Shown: positions 1-10,556, counted from the first letter of the stretch. The stretch: 41,119 nucleotides of DNA from Rhodospirillales bacterium (GCA_016872535.1 VGZQ01000023.1:1-41119); one strand, 5' to 3'. Made by a program: numbers and translations. Notes: generated from the sequence alone by a model not told the origin.

Positions 1-101
1 TCGGCGACGGCGAGCCGAAGATCGGCGCGCACGGCAAGCCGGTGCTGTTCCTGCATCCCAAGGATTTCCTCGGTACCTTGATCGAATTGGAAGAGGCGTG
101 A
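1..101 (+). CDS. mce: Methylmalonyl-CoA epimerase, C-terminal fragment
   Basis: Only the last 32 codons lie in the window; the frame begins at base 3 and the TGA is at 99-101. The visible tail, GKPVLFLHPKDFLGTLIELE, matches the end of the vicinal-oxygen-chelate methylmalonyl-CoA epimerase family, where the final Glu is a metal ligand. The enzyme interconverts (R)- and (S)-methylmalonyl-CoA in propionyl-CoA metabolism. It is followed six bases later by a DUF1467 gene and then by proS, which is the usual alphaproteobacterial neighbourhood and supports the call. Another member of the glyoxalase fold cannot be excluded from so short a piece. Confidence 0.82.
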   Translation, partial: GDGEPKIGAHGKPVLFLHPKDFLGTLIELEEA

Positions 102-107
102 GCGGCG

Positions 108-347
108 ATGAAATGGTACACGGCGCTTGCGATTTACACCGTCATCTGGTGGCTGGTTCTGTTCATGGTGCTGCCTTGGGGCAATCGCCCGATCGCGACC
201 GAGGACGTGGCCAAGGGCCACGCCGCGGGTTCGCCCGAGCGTCCGCGCATCCTGATCAAGTTCGCGCTCACGTCGATCGTGGCGGCGGTTGTGTTCGCGA
301 TCGGCTATTGGGCCTACGTTTCCGATCTGATATCGATCCGTCGTTGA
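108..347 (+). CDS. DUF1467 family small membrane protein
   Basis: A 79-residue protein with two hydrophobic segments, roughly residues 6-26 (MKWYTALAIYTVIWWLVLF onward) and 50-70, separated by a polar loop that contains a PWGNRP motif. This is the form of the DUF1467 family, a short inner-membrane protein of unknown function commonly found between methylmalonyl-CoA epimerase and proS in alphaproteobacteria. The start ATG lies 6 bases after the epimerase stop, so the two are probably co-transcribed. No function is assigned. The family call rests on length, motif and position. Confidence 0.85.
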   Translation: MKWYTALAIYTVIWWLVLFMVLPWGNRPIATEDVAKGHAAGSPERPRILIKFALTSIVAAVVFAIGYWAYVSDLISIRR

Positions 348-394
348 GCCAACTCGGCTTGTACCGCCGGCCCTTCCGGAGATATGATCGCTTC

Positions 395-817
395 ATGCGC
401 ACGCTCATTGCCTCCGCCGCGATTCTGTCCTTGTTTGCGCCCGCCGCCGGGGTGTTCGCGGCGTCGGCCAAGGGCTCGTCAGTCAAATTGAGCCGCAGCG
501 AATGCAGCCGCATCGTCAAGCACCAGTCGAGCGCCGAATACAAGCCTGGCACCGACGCGCGCGGCAAAAAAGTCAAGGAAGCCGATCTGCCCGGCGGCAG
601 CCCGATCAAGCTTCCCGAAACCATTTCCATCGATATCGGATTCGACCTCGACAAGAAATACGGCCTCGGTTCGGGCGGCAAATACACGGGCGAAAGCGTG
701 ATCGGTAAGGTCACGGTCAAGGGCGACAAGGTGTACTGGAACGACAAGCCGCTCGATCAGCGCGACCAAGCCGCTATCGCCGAAGCCTGCCGGCAAACCT
801 ACGGGACGAAAAAATAA
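395..817 (+). CDS. Conserved secreted protein of unknown function
   Basis: A 140-residue protein. The open frame extends further upstream to position 98, but that extension is arginine-rich out-of-frame translation of the DUF1467 gene. The ATG at 395 instead gives a clean signal peptide (MRTLIASAAILSLFAPAAGV, then an FAAS cleavage region). The mature part has two cysteines, a lysine- and glycine-rich middle (GKKVKEADLPGG), and a segment reading PIKLPETISIDIGFDL. I recall similar periplasmic hypothetical proteins in alphaproteobacteria but no defined function. The stop TAA is 3 bases before the proS ATG, so it is probably translated from the same message. A periplasmic location is inferred from the signal peptide only. 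Confidence 0.75.
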   Translation: MRTLIASAAILSLFAPAAGVFAASAKGSSVKLSRSECSRIVKHQSSAEYKPGTDARGKKVKEADLPGGSPIKLPETISIDIGFDLDKKYGLGSGGKYTGESVIGKVTVKGDKVYWNDKPLDQRDQAAIAEACRQTYGTKK

Positions 818-820
818 CCG

Positions 821-2137
821 ATGCGCCTATCCCGATACTTTTTGCCCACCCTCAAGGAAAATCCGTCCGAAGCCCAGATCGTCTCCCACCGCCTGATGCT
901 GCGGGCGGGGATGATCCGCCAGTCGAGCGCCGGCATCTATTCATGGCTGCCGCTCGGCTTTCGCGTGCTCGCCAACATCCAGCGCATCGTCGAACAGGAA
1001 CAAGACGCCATCGGCTGCCAGCAGTTGCTGATGCCGACCATCCAGCCCGCGGATCTCTGGCGCGAAAGCGACCGCTACGATGCCTATGGGCCCGAAATGC
1101 TGCGTATCCGCGACCGCCACGAGCGCGACATGCTCTACGGCCCGACCAACGAGGAGCAAATTACCGACATCTTCCGCGGCTCGATCAAGTCGTATCGGGA
1201 TCTGCCCAAGCTGCTCTATCACGTGCAGTGGAAGTTCCGCGACGAAATCCGCCCCCGCTTCGGCGTGATGCGCGGGCGCGAGTTCCTGATGAAGGACGCC
1301 TATTCGTTCGATCTCGATTACGCCGGCGCGCGCACTTCCTACAACAAGATGTTCGCGTGCTACCTGCGCACGTTCCAGCGGCTCGGGCTCAAGGCGATTC
1401 CGCTCGCCGCCGACACCGGCCCGATCGGCGGCGACCTCAGCCATGAATTCTTGATCCTCGCTGAAACCGGCGAATCGCAGGTATTCTGCCATCGCCAGCT
1501 GCTCGATTTCGCCTTACCCAACGCGGTGCCGGACGATCCCAAGGACTTGCAAGCCCTGGTCGACCGCTGGACCTCGGTCTACGCCGCGAGCGACGAGAAG
1601 CACGATCCGGCCAAGGGCGCCGCTCTGGGGGCTGATCTGGTCACCGCGCGCGGCATCGAGGTCGGGCATATCTTCTATTTCGGCACCAAGTACTCGAAGC
1701 CGATGAAGGCGATGGTCGCCGGACCCAAAGGCGAGGAAATCATGGTTGAAATGGGTTCCTACGGCATCGGTGTTTCGCGTCTCGTCGGCGCGATCATCGA
1801 GGCGTCCCACGATCTGGCCGGAATCGTCTGGCCCGAATCCGTCGCGCCGTTCCGTGTCGGGCTGATCAACCTCAAGAACGGCGATCCCGATTGCGACCGG
1901 GCGTGCGAGGAGATTTACCGCACCCTCGGCGAGCGCGGCGTGGCGACGCTCTACGACGACCGCGACCAGCGCGCGGGCGTCAAGTTCGCCGACATGGACC
2001 TGATCGGCCTGCCGTGGCAGCTGGTGGTCGGCCCGCGCGGGGTGAAAAGCGGCGTGGTCGAATTCAAGAACCGCAAGAGCGGCGAACGCCAGGAATTGAG
2101 CCGCGAGTCCGCGCTCGCCCGTCTCGTCGGCGACTGA
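821..2137 (+). CDS. proS: Prolyl-tRNA synthetase, short alphaproteobacterial type
   Basis: A 438-residue class II aminoacyl-tRNA synthetase that charges tRNA-Pro. The N-terminus ([20 protein letters not shown]), the GPTNEEQIT segment and the motif 2 region with [20 protein letters not shown] are all typical. The anticodon-binding domain fills the last 100 or so residues. The protein is much shorter than the roughly 570-residue E. coli enzyme because the editing insertion between motifs 2 and 3 is missing, which is usual in this group. Ala-tRNA-Pro editing in trans would then be expected but is not encoded here. It starts 3 bases after the preceding secreted-protein gene and is followed by lolC. 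Confidence 0.96.
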   Translation: MRLSRYFLPTLKENPSEAQIVSHRLMLRAGMIRQSSAGIYSWLPLGFRVLANIQRIVEQEQDAIGCQQLLMPTIQPADLWRESDRYDAYGPEMLRIRDRHERDMLYGPTNEEQITDIFRGSIKSYRDLPKLLYHVQWKFRDEIRPRFGVMRGREFLMKDAYSFDLDYAGARTSYNKMFACYLRTFQRLGLKAIPLAADTGPIGGDLSHEFLILAETGESQVFCHRQLLDFALPNAVPDDPKDLQALVDRWTSVYAASDEKHDPAKGAALGADLVTARGIEVGHIFYFGTKYSKPMKAMVAGPKGEEIMVEMGSYGIGVSRLVGAIIEASHDLAGIVWPESVAPFRVGLINLKNGDPDCDRACEEIYRTLGERGVATLYDDRDQRAGVKFADMDLIGLPWQLVVGPRGVKSGVVEFKNRKSGERQELSRESALARLVGD

Positions 2138-2157
2138 GGCGGGGAAGGGAACGGCGC

Positions 2158-3394
2158 GTGTTCACCCGCTTCGAATGGTCGGTCGCCATGCGCTACCTGC
2201 GCGCGCGGCGCCAAGAAGGATTCATCTCCGTCATCGCTTGGTTCTCGTTGCTCGGCATCGCCCTCGGCGTCGCCACGCTCATCATCGTCATGTCGGTGAT
2301 GAACGGATTCCGCCATGAACTGCTGTCGCGCATCCTCGGCCTCAACGGCCATCTCGGCGTCTATGGCCTAAGCGCGCCGCTGACCGATTTCGATGCCATG
2401 GCGCTCGCCGTGCGCAAGGTGCCAGGCGTCGTCTCCGCCACACCCATCGTCGAGGGCCAAGTGATGGCGACCGCGCGCGGTGCGGCGCGGGGTGCCCTGG
2501 TGCGCGGTATCCGACCCGACGACCTCGCCAAGCAAAGCCTGGTCGCCCGCAGCATCGTCGGCGGCGGGCTCGCCCAGTTCGAGGGGGAGGATGCGGTCGT
2601 GGTTGGCGCCCGGCTCGCCGACCGGCTCGGCCTAGCGGTCGGTGACCGCGTCACGCTCATTTCGCCGCAGAGCACGGCGACTGCGCTCGGCACCGTGCCG
2701 CGCATGCGCGCGTACCGGATCGTCGCCACCTTCAACGTCGGCATGTTCGAGTATGATTCCAGCTATGTTTTCATGCCGCTGAAAGCCGCGCAAATCTACT
2801 TCCGCGTGCCCGAGGCGGTCACCAACCTGGAAGTGTTCGTCACTGATCCCGACGATGCGCCGCGCGTCGGCGCGCACATCTTGGGCGCCCTGCAAGGCAA
2901 GGTCCGCATCCACGACTGGCAGCAGGCCAACTCCAGCTTCTTCAACGCGGTCCAGGTTGAACGCAACGTCATGTTCCTGATCCTGACCCTGATCATACTG
3001 GTCGCGGCGTTCAACATCGTTTCCAGCATGATCATGCTGGTCAAGGACAAGGGCCGCGACATAGCCATTCTGCGCACCATGGGCGCGACACGCGGCTCGA
3101 TTATGCGCATCTTTTTCATGAGCGGGGCCAGCATCGGCGTCATCGGCACGCTCGCCGGATTCGTGCTCGGCGTCGCGTTCGCCCTCAACATCGAAGCGAT
3201 CCGCCAGGCGATCCAGGGGCTGACCGGCGGCGAGCTGTTCGCCGCCGAAATTTATTTCCTCTCCAAGCTGCCGGCGCGCATCGACTGGTCGGAGGTGACG
3301 GCGGTGGTGCTGATGGGGCTCGGGCTTTCGTTCCTTGCCACCATCTATCCGTCCTGGCGCGCCGCAACCATCGATCCGGCCGAGGCCCTTCGTT

Positions 3395-3402
<8 letters not shown>
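2158..3402 (+). CDS. lolC: Lipoprotein-releasing ABC transporter permease, LolC/E type
   Basis: A 414-residue inner-membrane permease that extracts outer-membrane lipoproteins for hand-over to LolA. The GTG start at 2158 is chosen because it follows a GGGGAAGGGA ribosome-binding site at 2141-2150 and gives the usual beginning ([20 protein letters not shown]). One transmembrane helix lies near residues 25-50, a long periplasmic MacB-like domain follows, and three helices occupy the C-terminal 150 residues. The end ([16 protein letters not shown]) is the conserved FtsX/MacB-type tail. It overlaps lolD by 8 bases. Only one permease gene adjoins lolD, so this protein may work as a homodimer (LolF-like). 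Confidence 0.93.
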
Positions 3403-4075
<673 letters not shown>

Positions 4076-4123
4076 ATCGATTCGGGTGACTTCGCGCGCA
4101 GGGTGTGAAATCCTTTCCGCCCC

Positions 4124-7100
4124 ATGCCGCACGCTTCGTTCGTCCACCTCCGCGTTCATTCCGCCTATTCCCTGTCCGAAGGCGCGATCCGCATCGACGC
4201 GCTGGTGAAACGCTGCCGTCAACTCGACATGCCGGCGGTCGCGGTCACCGACACCAACAACCTGTTCGGAGCGCTCGAATTCTCCCATTACGCGCGCGAT
4301 GCGGGCGTGCAACCGATCATCGGCTGTCAACTCAACTTGACGCGCGAGGATCCGGCCGGCGCGCGCCCCGGTTTCGCTCCGGCAAGCGCGAGCGGCCCCG
4401 ATGCCGACCCGTTGGTGCTACTGGTGCAAAGCGCCGCCGGTTATCGTAACCTGCTCAAGCTTGTGCGCATCGCCCAATTCGGACGGGAAGGGGGCGAAGC
4501 CCCGCTTAACCCGCAAGTCGGTCTCGACGATCTCGTCCGTTACGGCGAAGGACTCATTCTGCTCGCCGGCGGCGCGGCGGGACCGGTCGGCCGCCTGCTC
4601 GCCGCCGGACAAGTACCCGCCGCCGAAGCGCTGTTGCTGCGCCTCGCCAAGGCGTTTCCCGGCCGGCTCTATGTCGAGTTGATGCGCCACGGCACGCCGG
4701 AAGAAAAAGCGACCGAGGCGGGTTTTCTCGAACTCGCCTACCGGCACGGCCTGCCCCTGGTTGCGACCAACGAAGCGTTTTTTCCCGAACGCCGCATGTA
4801 TGAAGCCCACGATGCGCTTCTCTGCATCGCCGCAGGCGCAACCCTTTCGGCGACCGAGCGACGGCGGGTGACGGCCGAACACTATCTCAAATCCCCGGAC
4901 GAAATGCGGGCGCTCTTCGCCGACGTGCCGGAAGCCGTGGACAACACGCTCATCATCGCCAAACGCTGCGCCTTCATGGTCGAGAAGGTGGCGCCAATCC
5001 TTCCCCCATTCGATTGCGGCCCGGGCGTGAGCGAAACGGAAGGGCTCAAGATCCAATCTCACGCCGGCCTCGAAGCGCGCCTCAAGGCGAGCGTCTGGAA
5101 ACCGGGCATGGACGAAGCGACGAAGGAGGCGGTCGCGCGCCCTTACCGGGAGCGGCTTGACTATGAACTCGGCGTCATCGCCAAGATGGGCTATGCCGGC
5201 TACTTCCTGATCGTCGCCGACTTCATCCGCTGGGCCAAGACGCAAGGAATTCCGGTCGGGCCTGGGCGCGGCTCGGGCGCGGGCTCGGTCGTCGCTTGGG
5301 CGTTGACCATCACCGACCTCGACCCGTTGCGCTTCGGGCTTTTGTTCGAACGCTTCCTCAACCCCGAGCGCGTGTCGATGCCCGACTTCGACATCGACTT
5401 CTGCCAGGACCGCCGCGACGAGGTGATCCACTACGTCCAGGAACGCTACGGCCGCGACCGAGTGGCGCAGATCATCACCTTCGGCAAGCTCCAGGCCCGC
5501 GCCGTGCTGCGCGACGTCGGCCGGGTGCTGGAAATGCCCTACGGCCAAGTCGACAAGCTCTGCAAGATGGTGCCGCACGACCCGGCCAAGCCCGTGACCC
5601 TCGACCAGGCGGTCGCCAAGGAACCGCTGTTGCAGAATGCCATTGACGAGGACCCCGCGGTCGAGCGGCTGTTCACCATCGCCCGCCAACTGGAGGGGCT
5701 TTACCGCCACGCGTCAACCCATGCCGGGGGCGTGGTGATCGGCGACCGCCCGCTCGACGAATTGATCCCGCTTTATCGCGATCCCAAGTCCGACCGACTG
5801 GTGACCGGATTCAATATGAAATACGTCGAGGAAGCCGGCCTGATCAAATTCGACTTCCTCGGGCTTAAGACGCTCACCGTACTCGCCGACGCGGCCAAGC
5901 TAGCGGAAAAGGAAAGCGGAACCAAAATCGACCTCGCCAACCTCCCGCTCGACGACGAAGCGACCTTCGCCATGCTCGCCAGGGCCGATACCACCGGGGT
6001 GTTCCAGCTGGAAAGCGCGGGAATGCGCGACGTGCTGCGCAACCTCAAGGCCGATACCTTCGAGGACATCATCGCTGTCGTCGCTCTCTACCGCCCGGGT
6101 CCTATGGGCAACATCCCGAGCTACATCCGCCGCAAGCACGGCCAGGAGAAGCCCGACTACCTCTATCCGACCCTGGAAGGGATCCTGAAGGAAACCTTCG
6201 GCATCATCATCTACCAGGAACAGGTGATGCAGATCGCCCAGGAATTAGCCGGTTTCTCCCTCGGCCATGCCGACCTGATCCGCCGCGCCATGGGCAAGAA
6301 GATCAAGTCGGAGATGGACAAGCAGCGCGAGGCGTTCGTCGAGGGCGCCCGCAACCGAAACGTGCCCGAGGCGCGCGCGCGCGACATCTTCGACCTGGTC
6401 GCCAAGTTCGCCGACTACGGATTCAACAAATCCCACGCCGCAACTTACGCGCTGGTCGCCTATCAGACCGCCTACCTCAAGGCCCATCACCCGGTCGAAT
6501 TCCTGGCCGCGTCCATGACCCACGACATGGCCAATACCGACAAGCTCAACGTCTTCCGCCAGGAAGTGGATCGCATGGGAATTCGCTTGCTGCCGCCGGA
6601 TGTGAACGCTTCCGAGACGCGTTTCTCGGTCGGGCGCGACGCCGATGGCAACCCGGCGATCCGCTACGCGCTCGCGGCGGTGCGCAACGTCGGCGCGGCA
6701 GCCATGGACGCGCTCGTCGCCGAACGCCGCGCCAATGGGCCGTTCCGCGACCTAGCCGATTTCGCCCGGCGACTCGATCCCAAGGTCGCCAACAAGCGCG
6801 CGCTCGAAAACCTCGCCCGCGCCGGGGCGTTCGATGGCCTCAACCCCAACCGACGCCAGACCTTCGAAGGGATCGAGGAGATCCTGCGCCACGCCCACGC
6901 CGCCAACGAGGAGCGGGCCAGTTCGCAAATCTCGCTCTTCGGCGGGGGCGGAGATATGGCTCGGGCCAAGATCGTACTGCCCGACGTCGCCGATTGGCCG
7001 CCCATGGACCGCCTCGGCCACGAATTCGAGGCGATTGGGTTTTACCTTTCCGCCCATCCGCTCGACGCCTACCGCCGCACGCTGGCGCGGCTTTCGGTCC

Positions 7101-7636
7101 GCCCCATCGCCGAAGTCGCCGCCGATCCCGAACCGGGCCCGGTCCGGCTTGCCGGCACGGTGATCGGTAAGAAAGAGCGCACCTCGGCCAAGGGTAACCG
7201 CTACGCTTTCGTCCAATTTTCCGACATGACCGGGGTGTTCGAAGCGGTGGTGTTCGCCGAAACCCTGGCCGCGTCACGCGGGCTTCTGGAGGTCGGCCGC
7301 TCGCTGCTGGTGCGTGCCGCCGTCCAGGTAGAAGGGGAAAGCTTCCGGCTCACGGTCCAGGGCCTGGAGTCCCTGGAGGAGGTCGCGGCCCGCACCGCCG
7401 CCGGTATCCGCATCGTGGTTGCCACCCCGAACGCGATCGCCCCAATCGGCGAGATCATCGCCGGCAGGCGGGGAGGAAACGGTAACGGCAATGGGCGCAA
7501 GGGACGGGTCAAACTGGTGTCCCGGCTCGATACCGGCCATGAGGTCGAATTCGACCTCGGCGAATATCGTCTGAACCCGGCGGCGCTGGCCGCGGTGCGC
7601 AATGTCACCGGGGTGTTGGAGGCGAGCGAAATCTAA
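4124..7636 (+). CDS. dnaE: DNA polymerase III alpha subunit
   Basis: The 1,170-residue replicative polymerase. It has an N-terminal PHP domain (starting FVHLRVHSAYSLSEGAI), the polymerase core with catalytic aspartates in PDFDIDF (D421 and D423) and FDFLGLKTLT (D577), the finger segment around DLIRRAMGKK, a helix-hairpin-helix region near NKRALENLARAGAFDGL, and a C-terminal OB fold around VIGKKERTSAKGNRYAFV. Length and order are those of DnaE1. A Gly/Asn-rich stretch (GGNGNGNG) lies near the C-terminus. The gene starts 48 bases after lolD without a strong Shine-Dalgarno sequence. Confidence 0.97.
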   Translation: MPHASFVHLRVHSAYSLSEGAIRIDALVKRCRQLDMPAVAVTDTNNLFGALEFSHYARDAGVQPIIGCQLNLTREDPAGARPGFAPASASGPDADPLVLLVQSAAGYRNLLKLVRIAQFGREGGEAPLNPQVGLDDLVRYGEGLILLAGGAAGPVGRLLAAGQVPAAEALLLRLAKAFPGRLYVELMRHGTPEEKATEAGFLELAYRHGLPLVATNEAFFPERRMYEAHDALLCIAAGATLSATERRRVTAEHYLKSPDEMRALFADVPEAVDNTLIIAKRCAFMVEKVAPILPPFDCGPGVSETEGLKIQSHAGLEARLKASVWKPGMDEATKEAVARPYRERLDYELGVIAKMGYAGYFLIVADFIRWAKTQGIPVGPGRGSGAGSVVAWALTITDLDPLRFGLLFERFLNPERVSMPDFDIDFCQDRRDEVIHYVQERYGRDRVAQIITFGKLQARAVLRDVGRVLEMPYGQVDKLCKMVPHDPAKPVTLDQAVAKEPLLQNAIDEDPAVERLFTIARQLEGLYRHASTHAGGVVIGDRPLDELIPLYRDPKSDRLVTGFNMKYVEEAGLIKFDFLGLKTLTVLADAAKLAEKESGTKIDLANLPLDDEATFAMLARADTTGVFQLESAGMRDVLRNLKADTFEDIIAVVALYRPGPMGNIPSYIRRKHGQEKPDYLYPTLEGILKETFGIIIYQEQVMQIAQELAGFSLGHADLIRRAMGKKIKSEMDKQREAFVEGARNRNVPEARARDIFDLVAKFADYGFNKSHAATYALVAYQTAYLKAHHPVEFLAASMTHDMANTDKLNVFRQEVDRMGIRLLPPDVNASETRFSVGRDADGNPAIRYALAAVRNVGAAAMDALVAERRANGPFRDLADFARRLDPKVANKRALENLARAGAFDGLNPNRRQTFEGIEEILRHAHAANEERASSQISLFGGGGDMARAKIVLPDVADWPPMDRLGHEFEAIGFYLSAHPLDAYRRTLARLSVRPIAEVAADPEPGPVRLAGTVIGKKERTSAKGNRYAFVQFSDMTGVFEAVVFAETLAASRGLLEVGRSLLVRAAVQVEGESFRLTVQGLESLEEVAARTAAGIRIVVATPNAIAPIGEIIAGRRGGNGNGNGRKGRVKLVSRLDTGHEVEFDLGEYRLNPAALAAVRNVTGVLEASEI

Positions 7637-7642
7637 CCCCAA

Positions 7643-7690
7643 ACGTCAACGTCACAACTTAATGTATTGACGTAAAACAATAAATAACAA
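7643..7690 (+). promoter_or_regulatory. AT-rich probable promoter region of rpsB with a dyad
   Basis: This short AT-rich block stands out in GC-rich surroundings just after dnaE. It contains TTGACG at 7667-7672, a possible -35 element, and a 7-bp inverted repeat ACGTCAA (7643-7649) / TTGACGT (7667-7673). I cannot pick a convincing -10 at correct spacing, so the exact promoter is uncertain. Position before the rpsB leader is the main support. Confidence 0.35.
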
Positions 7691-7863
7691 AGGGCTACCA
7701 ACGGATGGTTCGGGCTTGCCACGCCGGGCAGGGGCGGGTATCTAACCGCCCGCTAAATCCGCACGCGGGCTCGCGGCGTCGGGGGTGACCCTGGTAACGC
7801 CGCTCCGGTGTCCCGGATCGGGACGCAAGCCTGCGGAGGCACAACCGGAGAAGGACTGAAACG
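7691..7863 (+). promoter_or_regulatory. Structured 5' leader of rpsB-tsf
   Basis: About 170 bases of non-coding DNA before rpsB with several hairpins visible by eye: GGGCGG (7732-7737) / CCGCCC (7746-7751); GTCCCG (7810-7815) / CGGGAC (7819-7824); and GCCT (7829-7832) / AGGC (7837-7840). These are followed by a strong ribosome-binding site (GGAGAAGGA, 7847-7855). In E. coli, S2 represses its own rpsB-tsf message through the leader. A similar role here is an inference from position and structure only, and I do not recognise a named RNA family. Confidence 0.45.
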
Positions 7864-8670
7864 ATGGCGCTCCCCGCGTTCACGATGCGTCAGCTTTTGG
7901 AAGCTGGCGTCCATTTCGGCCACAACACCCGCCGCTGGAACCCGAAGATGGCCCCCTACCTGTTCGGGGTCCGTAACGGCATTCATGTTATCGATCTCGG
8001 CCAGACGGTGCCTCTGCTCCATCAGGCGATGGTCGCGGTGCGTGACGTGGTCGCCGCCGGCGGGCGCGTGCTGTTCGTCGGCACCAAGCGCCAAGCTTCC
8101 GACAAGATCGCGGAAGCGGCCAAGCGCTGCGGCCAGCATTACGTCAACCACCGCTGGCTCGGCGGCATGCTCACCAACTGGCGCACGATCTCCAACTCGA
8201 TCAAGCGCCTGCGCGATCTCGACCAGAAACTCGAAAAGCCCGAGGCGGTCACCGGCCTGACCAAGAAGGAGCAGCTCAATCTCCAGCGCGAGCGCGACAA
8301 GCTCGAACGCGCGCTTGGCGGCATCAAGGAAATGGGCGGACTGCCCGATATCCTGTTCGTTATCGACACCAACAAGGAACAGATCGCCATTGCCGAGGCG
8401 CGCAAGCTCGGCATTCCGGTGGTCGCGATCATCGATTCCAACAGCGATCCCGAGGGCATCACCCATCCGGTCCCCGGCAATGACGACGCGTTGCGCGCCG
8501 TGACCCTCTATTGCGATCTGATGGTCGGCTCGGTCCTCGACGGCATCCAGGCGGAACTGTCCGCGCCCGGCAAAGGCAAGGATATCGGCGCCATGGACAC
8601 GCCGCCGGCCGAAGCGTTGCCCGTCGGAACCGCGAATGCGCCGGAAACCCCGGCGGCACCGAGCGCCTGA
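7864..8670 (+). CDS. rpsB: 30S ribosomal protein S2
   Basis: A 268-residue S2 with the typical start ([20 protein letters not shown]), the [10 protein letters not shown] segment, the LFVGTKRQA motif and [20 protein letters not shown], the S2 signature region. A short Ala/Pro-rich tail follows. It is part of the small subunit and aids S1 binding. The ATG is preceded by a strong GGAGAAGGA site. tsf follows 15 bases later, the near-universal pairing. Confidence 0.98.
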   Translation: MALPAFTMRQLLEAGVHFGHNTRRWNPKMAPYLFGVRNGIHVIDLGQTVPLLHQAMVAVRDVVAAGGRVLFVGTKRQASDKIAEAAKRCGQHYVNHRWLGGMLTNWRTISNSIKRLRDLDQKLEKPEAVTGLTKKEQLNLQRERDKLERALGGIKEMGGLPDILFVIDTNKEQIAIAEARKLGIPVVAIIDSNSDPEGITHPVPGNDDALRAVTLYCDLMVGSVLDGIQAELSAPGKGKDIGAMDTPPAEALPVGTANAPETPAAPSA

Positions 8671-8685
8671 GCGGAGCCCGCGATC

Positions 8686-9612
8686 ATGGCCGAAATCTCC
8701 GCCGCTCTCGTCAAGGAACTGCGCGAAAAATCCGGTGCAGGGATGATGGATTGCAAGAAGGCGCTCGCCGAAACCGGCGGCAATCTCGAAGCCGCCGTCG
8801 ATTGGCTGCGCAAAAAGGGCCTCGCCGCCGCCGCCAAGAAGGCGGGCCGCGTCGCCGCCGAAGGCCTGGTCGCGCTCGCCGTCGAAAGCGGTCGCGGCGC
8901 CCTGGTCGAAGTCAACAGCGAAACCGATTTCGTGGCCCGCAACGAAGTTTTTCAGTCGTTTGCCGCCAACGTCGCCAAACTCGCGCTCAAGTCCGACGGC
9001 GATCTGGAAAAGCTCAAGGCCGCCGCCTATCCCGGCACGGGACGCACCGTGGCCGACGAATTGACCCATCTGATTTCGACCATCGGCGAAAACATGAATC
9101 TCCGCCGGGTCGCAATCCTGGAATCGCCGCGCGGCATAATCGGCTCCTACATCCACAGCGCCGCAGCGCCCGGTCTCGGCAAGATCGGTGTTCTCGTCGC
9201 GATCGAGTCCGCCGCCCCGGCGGATAAACTCGACGGCATCGCCAAGCAGCTCGCCATGCACGTCGCCGCCGCCAATCCCCAGGCCGTGAGCCGGGAAGGA
9301 CTGGACGCAGCGGCAATCGAGCGCGAGCGCGCCGTTCTCGCCGATCAGGCCCGCGCCTCGGGCAAGTCCGAAGACATCGTCGCCAAGATGGTCGAAGGGC
9401 GCTTGCGCAAGTTTTACGAGGAAGTCTGCCTGGTCGACCAAGTGTTCGTCATCGACGGCGAAAGCCGGGTCGCTCAGGCGATCGAGCGGGCGGCCAAGGC
9501 TGCCGGCCAGCCGATCACGGTCAAGGGCTTCGCCCGATTCGCTCTCGGCGAAGGGATCGAGAAGGGCCAGACCGACTTCGCCGCCGAGGTGGCCGCCGCC
9601 GCAGGCCACTAA
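8686..9612 (+). CDS. tsf: Elongation factor Ts
   Basis: A 308-residue guanine nucleotide exchange factor for EF-Tu. It begins [20 protein letters not shown] with the conserved [12 protein letters not shown] segment of the UBA-like domain, then the core-domain motif [13 protein letters not shown]. The C-terminal part ([16 protein letters not shown]) is also conserved. It is expected to be co-transcribed with rpsB. A possible terminator and a separate promoter occur before pyrH. Confidence 0.98.
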   Translation: MAEISAALVKELREKSGAGMMDCKKALAETGGNLEAAVDWLRKKGLAAAAKKAGRVAAEGLVALAVESGRGALVEVNSETDFVARNEVFQSFAANVAKLALKSDGDLEKLKAAAYPGTGRTVADELTHLISTIGENMNLRRVAILESPRGIIGSYIHSAAAPGLGKIGVLVAIESAAPADKLDGIAKQLAMHVAAANPQAVSREGLDAAAIERERAVLADQARASGKSEDIVAKMVEGRLRKFYEEVCLVDQVFVIDGESRVAQAIERAAKAAGQPITVKGFARFALGEGIEKGQTDFAAEVAAAAGH

Positions 9613-9627
9613 TGGCTCGATTTCGGC

Positions 9628-9678
9628 GGTTTCGCGCTGGTCAAAGCCCTACAGCGCTTGGGTCGAAACCTTAAATTT
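9628..9678 (+). terminator. Candidate imperfect terminator after tsf
   Basis: GGTTTCG (9628-9634) pairs with CGAAACC (9664-9670), and GCGCT (9634-9638) can pair with AGCGC (9653-9657). The arm is followed by TTAAATTT. The hairpin has a bulge and only a weak T-run, so termination is uncertain. Confidence 0.3.
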
Positions 9679-9700
9679 ACCAAGACCCTGCGGGATTTCC

Positions 9701-9709
9701 TGGTATAAA
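9701..9709 (+). promoter_or_regulatory. Candidate extended -10 promoter for pyrH
   Basis: TGGTATAAA fits an extended -10 (TGn plus TATAAA, five of six to TATAAT). No good -35 is seen 16-18 bases upstream, which is tolerated for extended -10 promoters. About 100 bases of leader separate it from the pyrH ATG, including a CGCAAAT/ATTTTGCG hairpin. This would let pyrH and the genes after it be transcribed apart from rpsB-tsf. Confidence 0.35.
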
Positions 9710-9814
9710 CTGGCGGAATATCTGGGTTTCCCGCACCGGGATCGCAAATCGGTCGCGATTTTGCGCTCCGGCGCGAGGGGTTTGCGCGTGGCCTAAATAG
9801 AAGAACGGAACATC

Positions 9815-10531
9815 ATGGCCAAAGCCGTCAAATACCGCCGCATCCTGCTCAAGCTGTCGGGCGAGGGTCTCATGGGCCGGCGCCCGCAGGGCTTCGATCC
9901 CAAGACGATGGATCGCCTCGCGTCCGAGGTTGCTCGTCTCGTCAAGGCGGGCACGCAGGTCGCCCTGGTCGTCGGCGGCGGAAACTTCTTTCGCGGCACG
10001 GAAGGCGAAGAGTTGGGGATCGAGCGCGCCAACGCCGATTACATGGGCATGCTTGCCACCGTCATGAACGCGCTCGCCCTCCAGGCCGTCTTTCGCCGTG
10101 CCCGATGCAAGGCACGGGTGATGTCGGCGATCCCGATGAATCCGGTGTGCGAACCCTATACCCGCCGCCGTGCGCTCGCTCATCTGGAGGCGGGCGAGGT
10201 GGTGATCTTCGCCGCCGGCACCGGCAATCCGTTTTTCACCACCGACACGGCCGCCGCGCTGCGCGCGAGCGAGATGGGTTGCGACGCCTTGTTCAAAGGC
10301 ACGCAGGTGGACGGCGTCTACAGCGCGGATCCGAAGAAAGTGCGCGGCGCCAAGCGCCACGACCGTCTCGGCTACGATGAGGTTCTCGCCGGCAACCTCA
10401 AGGTAATGGATGCTGCGGCGGTGGCGCTCGCGCGTGATAATCGCATCCCGATCGTCGTGTTCTCGATTCACAAGCCCGGAGCGCTGGCGCGCGTGATCGC
10501 CGGCACCGAGCGTCACACCGTCGTCAATTGA
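9815..10531 (+). CDS. pyrH: Uridylate kinase
   Basis: A 238-residue amino-acid-kinase-fold enzyme that phosphorylates UMP to UDP. The N-terminal [15 protein letters not shown], the glycine loop [31 protein letters not shown] and [12 protein letters not shown] are conserved in bacterial hexameric UMP kinases. It lies 25 bases before frr, the usual partner. The ribosome-binding site is weak (GGAA). Confidence 0.97.
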   Translation: MAKAVKYRRILLKLSGEGLMGRRPQGFDPKTMDRLASEVARLVKAGTQVALVVGGGNFFRGTEGEELGIERANADYMGMLATVMNALALQAVFRRARCKARVMSAIPMNPVCEPYTRRRALAHLEAGEVVIFAAGTGNPFFTTDTAAALRASEMGCDALFKGTQVDGVYSADPKKVRGAKRHDRLGYDEVLAGNLKVMDAAAVALARDNRIPIVVFSIHKPGALARVIAGTERHTVVN

Positions 10532-10556
10532 TCGTCGCCGCCCGAAGGAGCGCGCC

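Noticed and set aside
98-394. Open frame in phase with the secreted protein extending upstream over the DUF1467 gene
   Set aside because: Arg/Gly/Asp-rich translation typical of a wrong frame in GC-rich DNA. The signal peptide begins at 395.
7753-9609. 618-codon open frame opposite rpsB and tsf
   Set aside because: It mirrors two certain ribosomal/translation genes codon by codon and shows no domain. Long antisense frames are common in GC-rich DNA.
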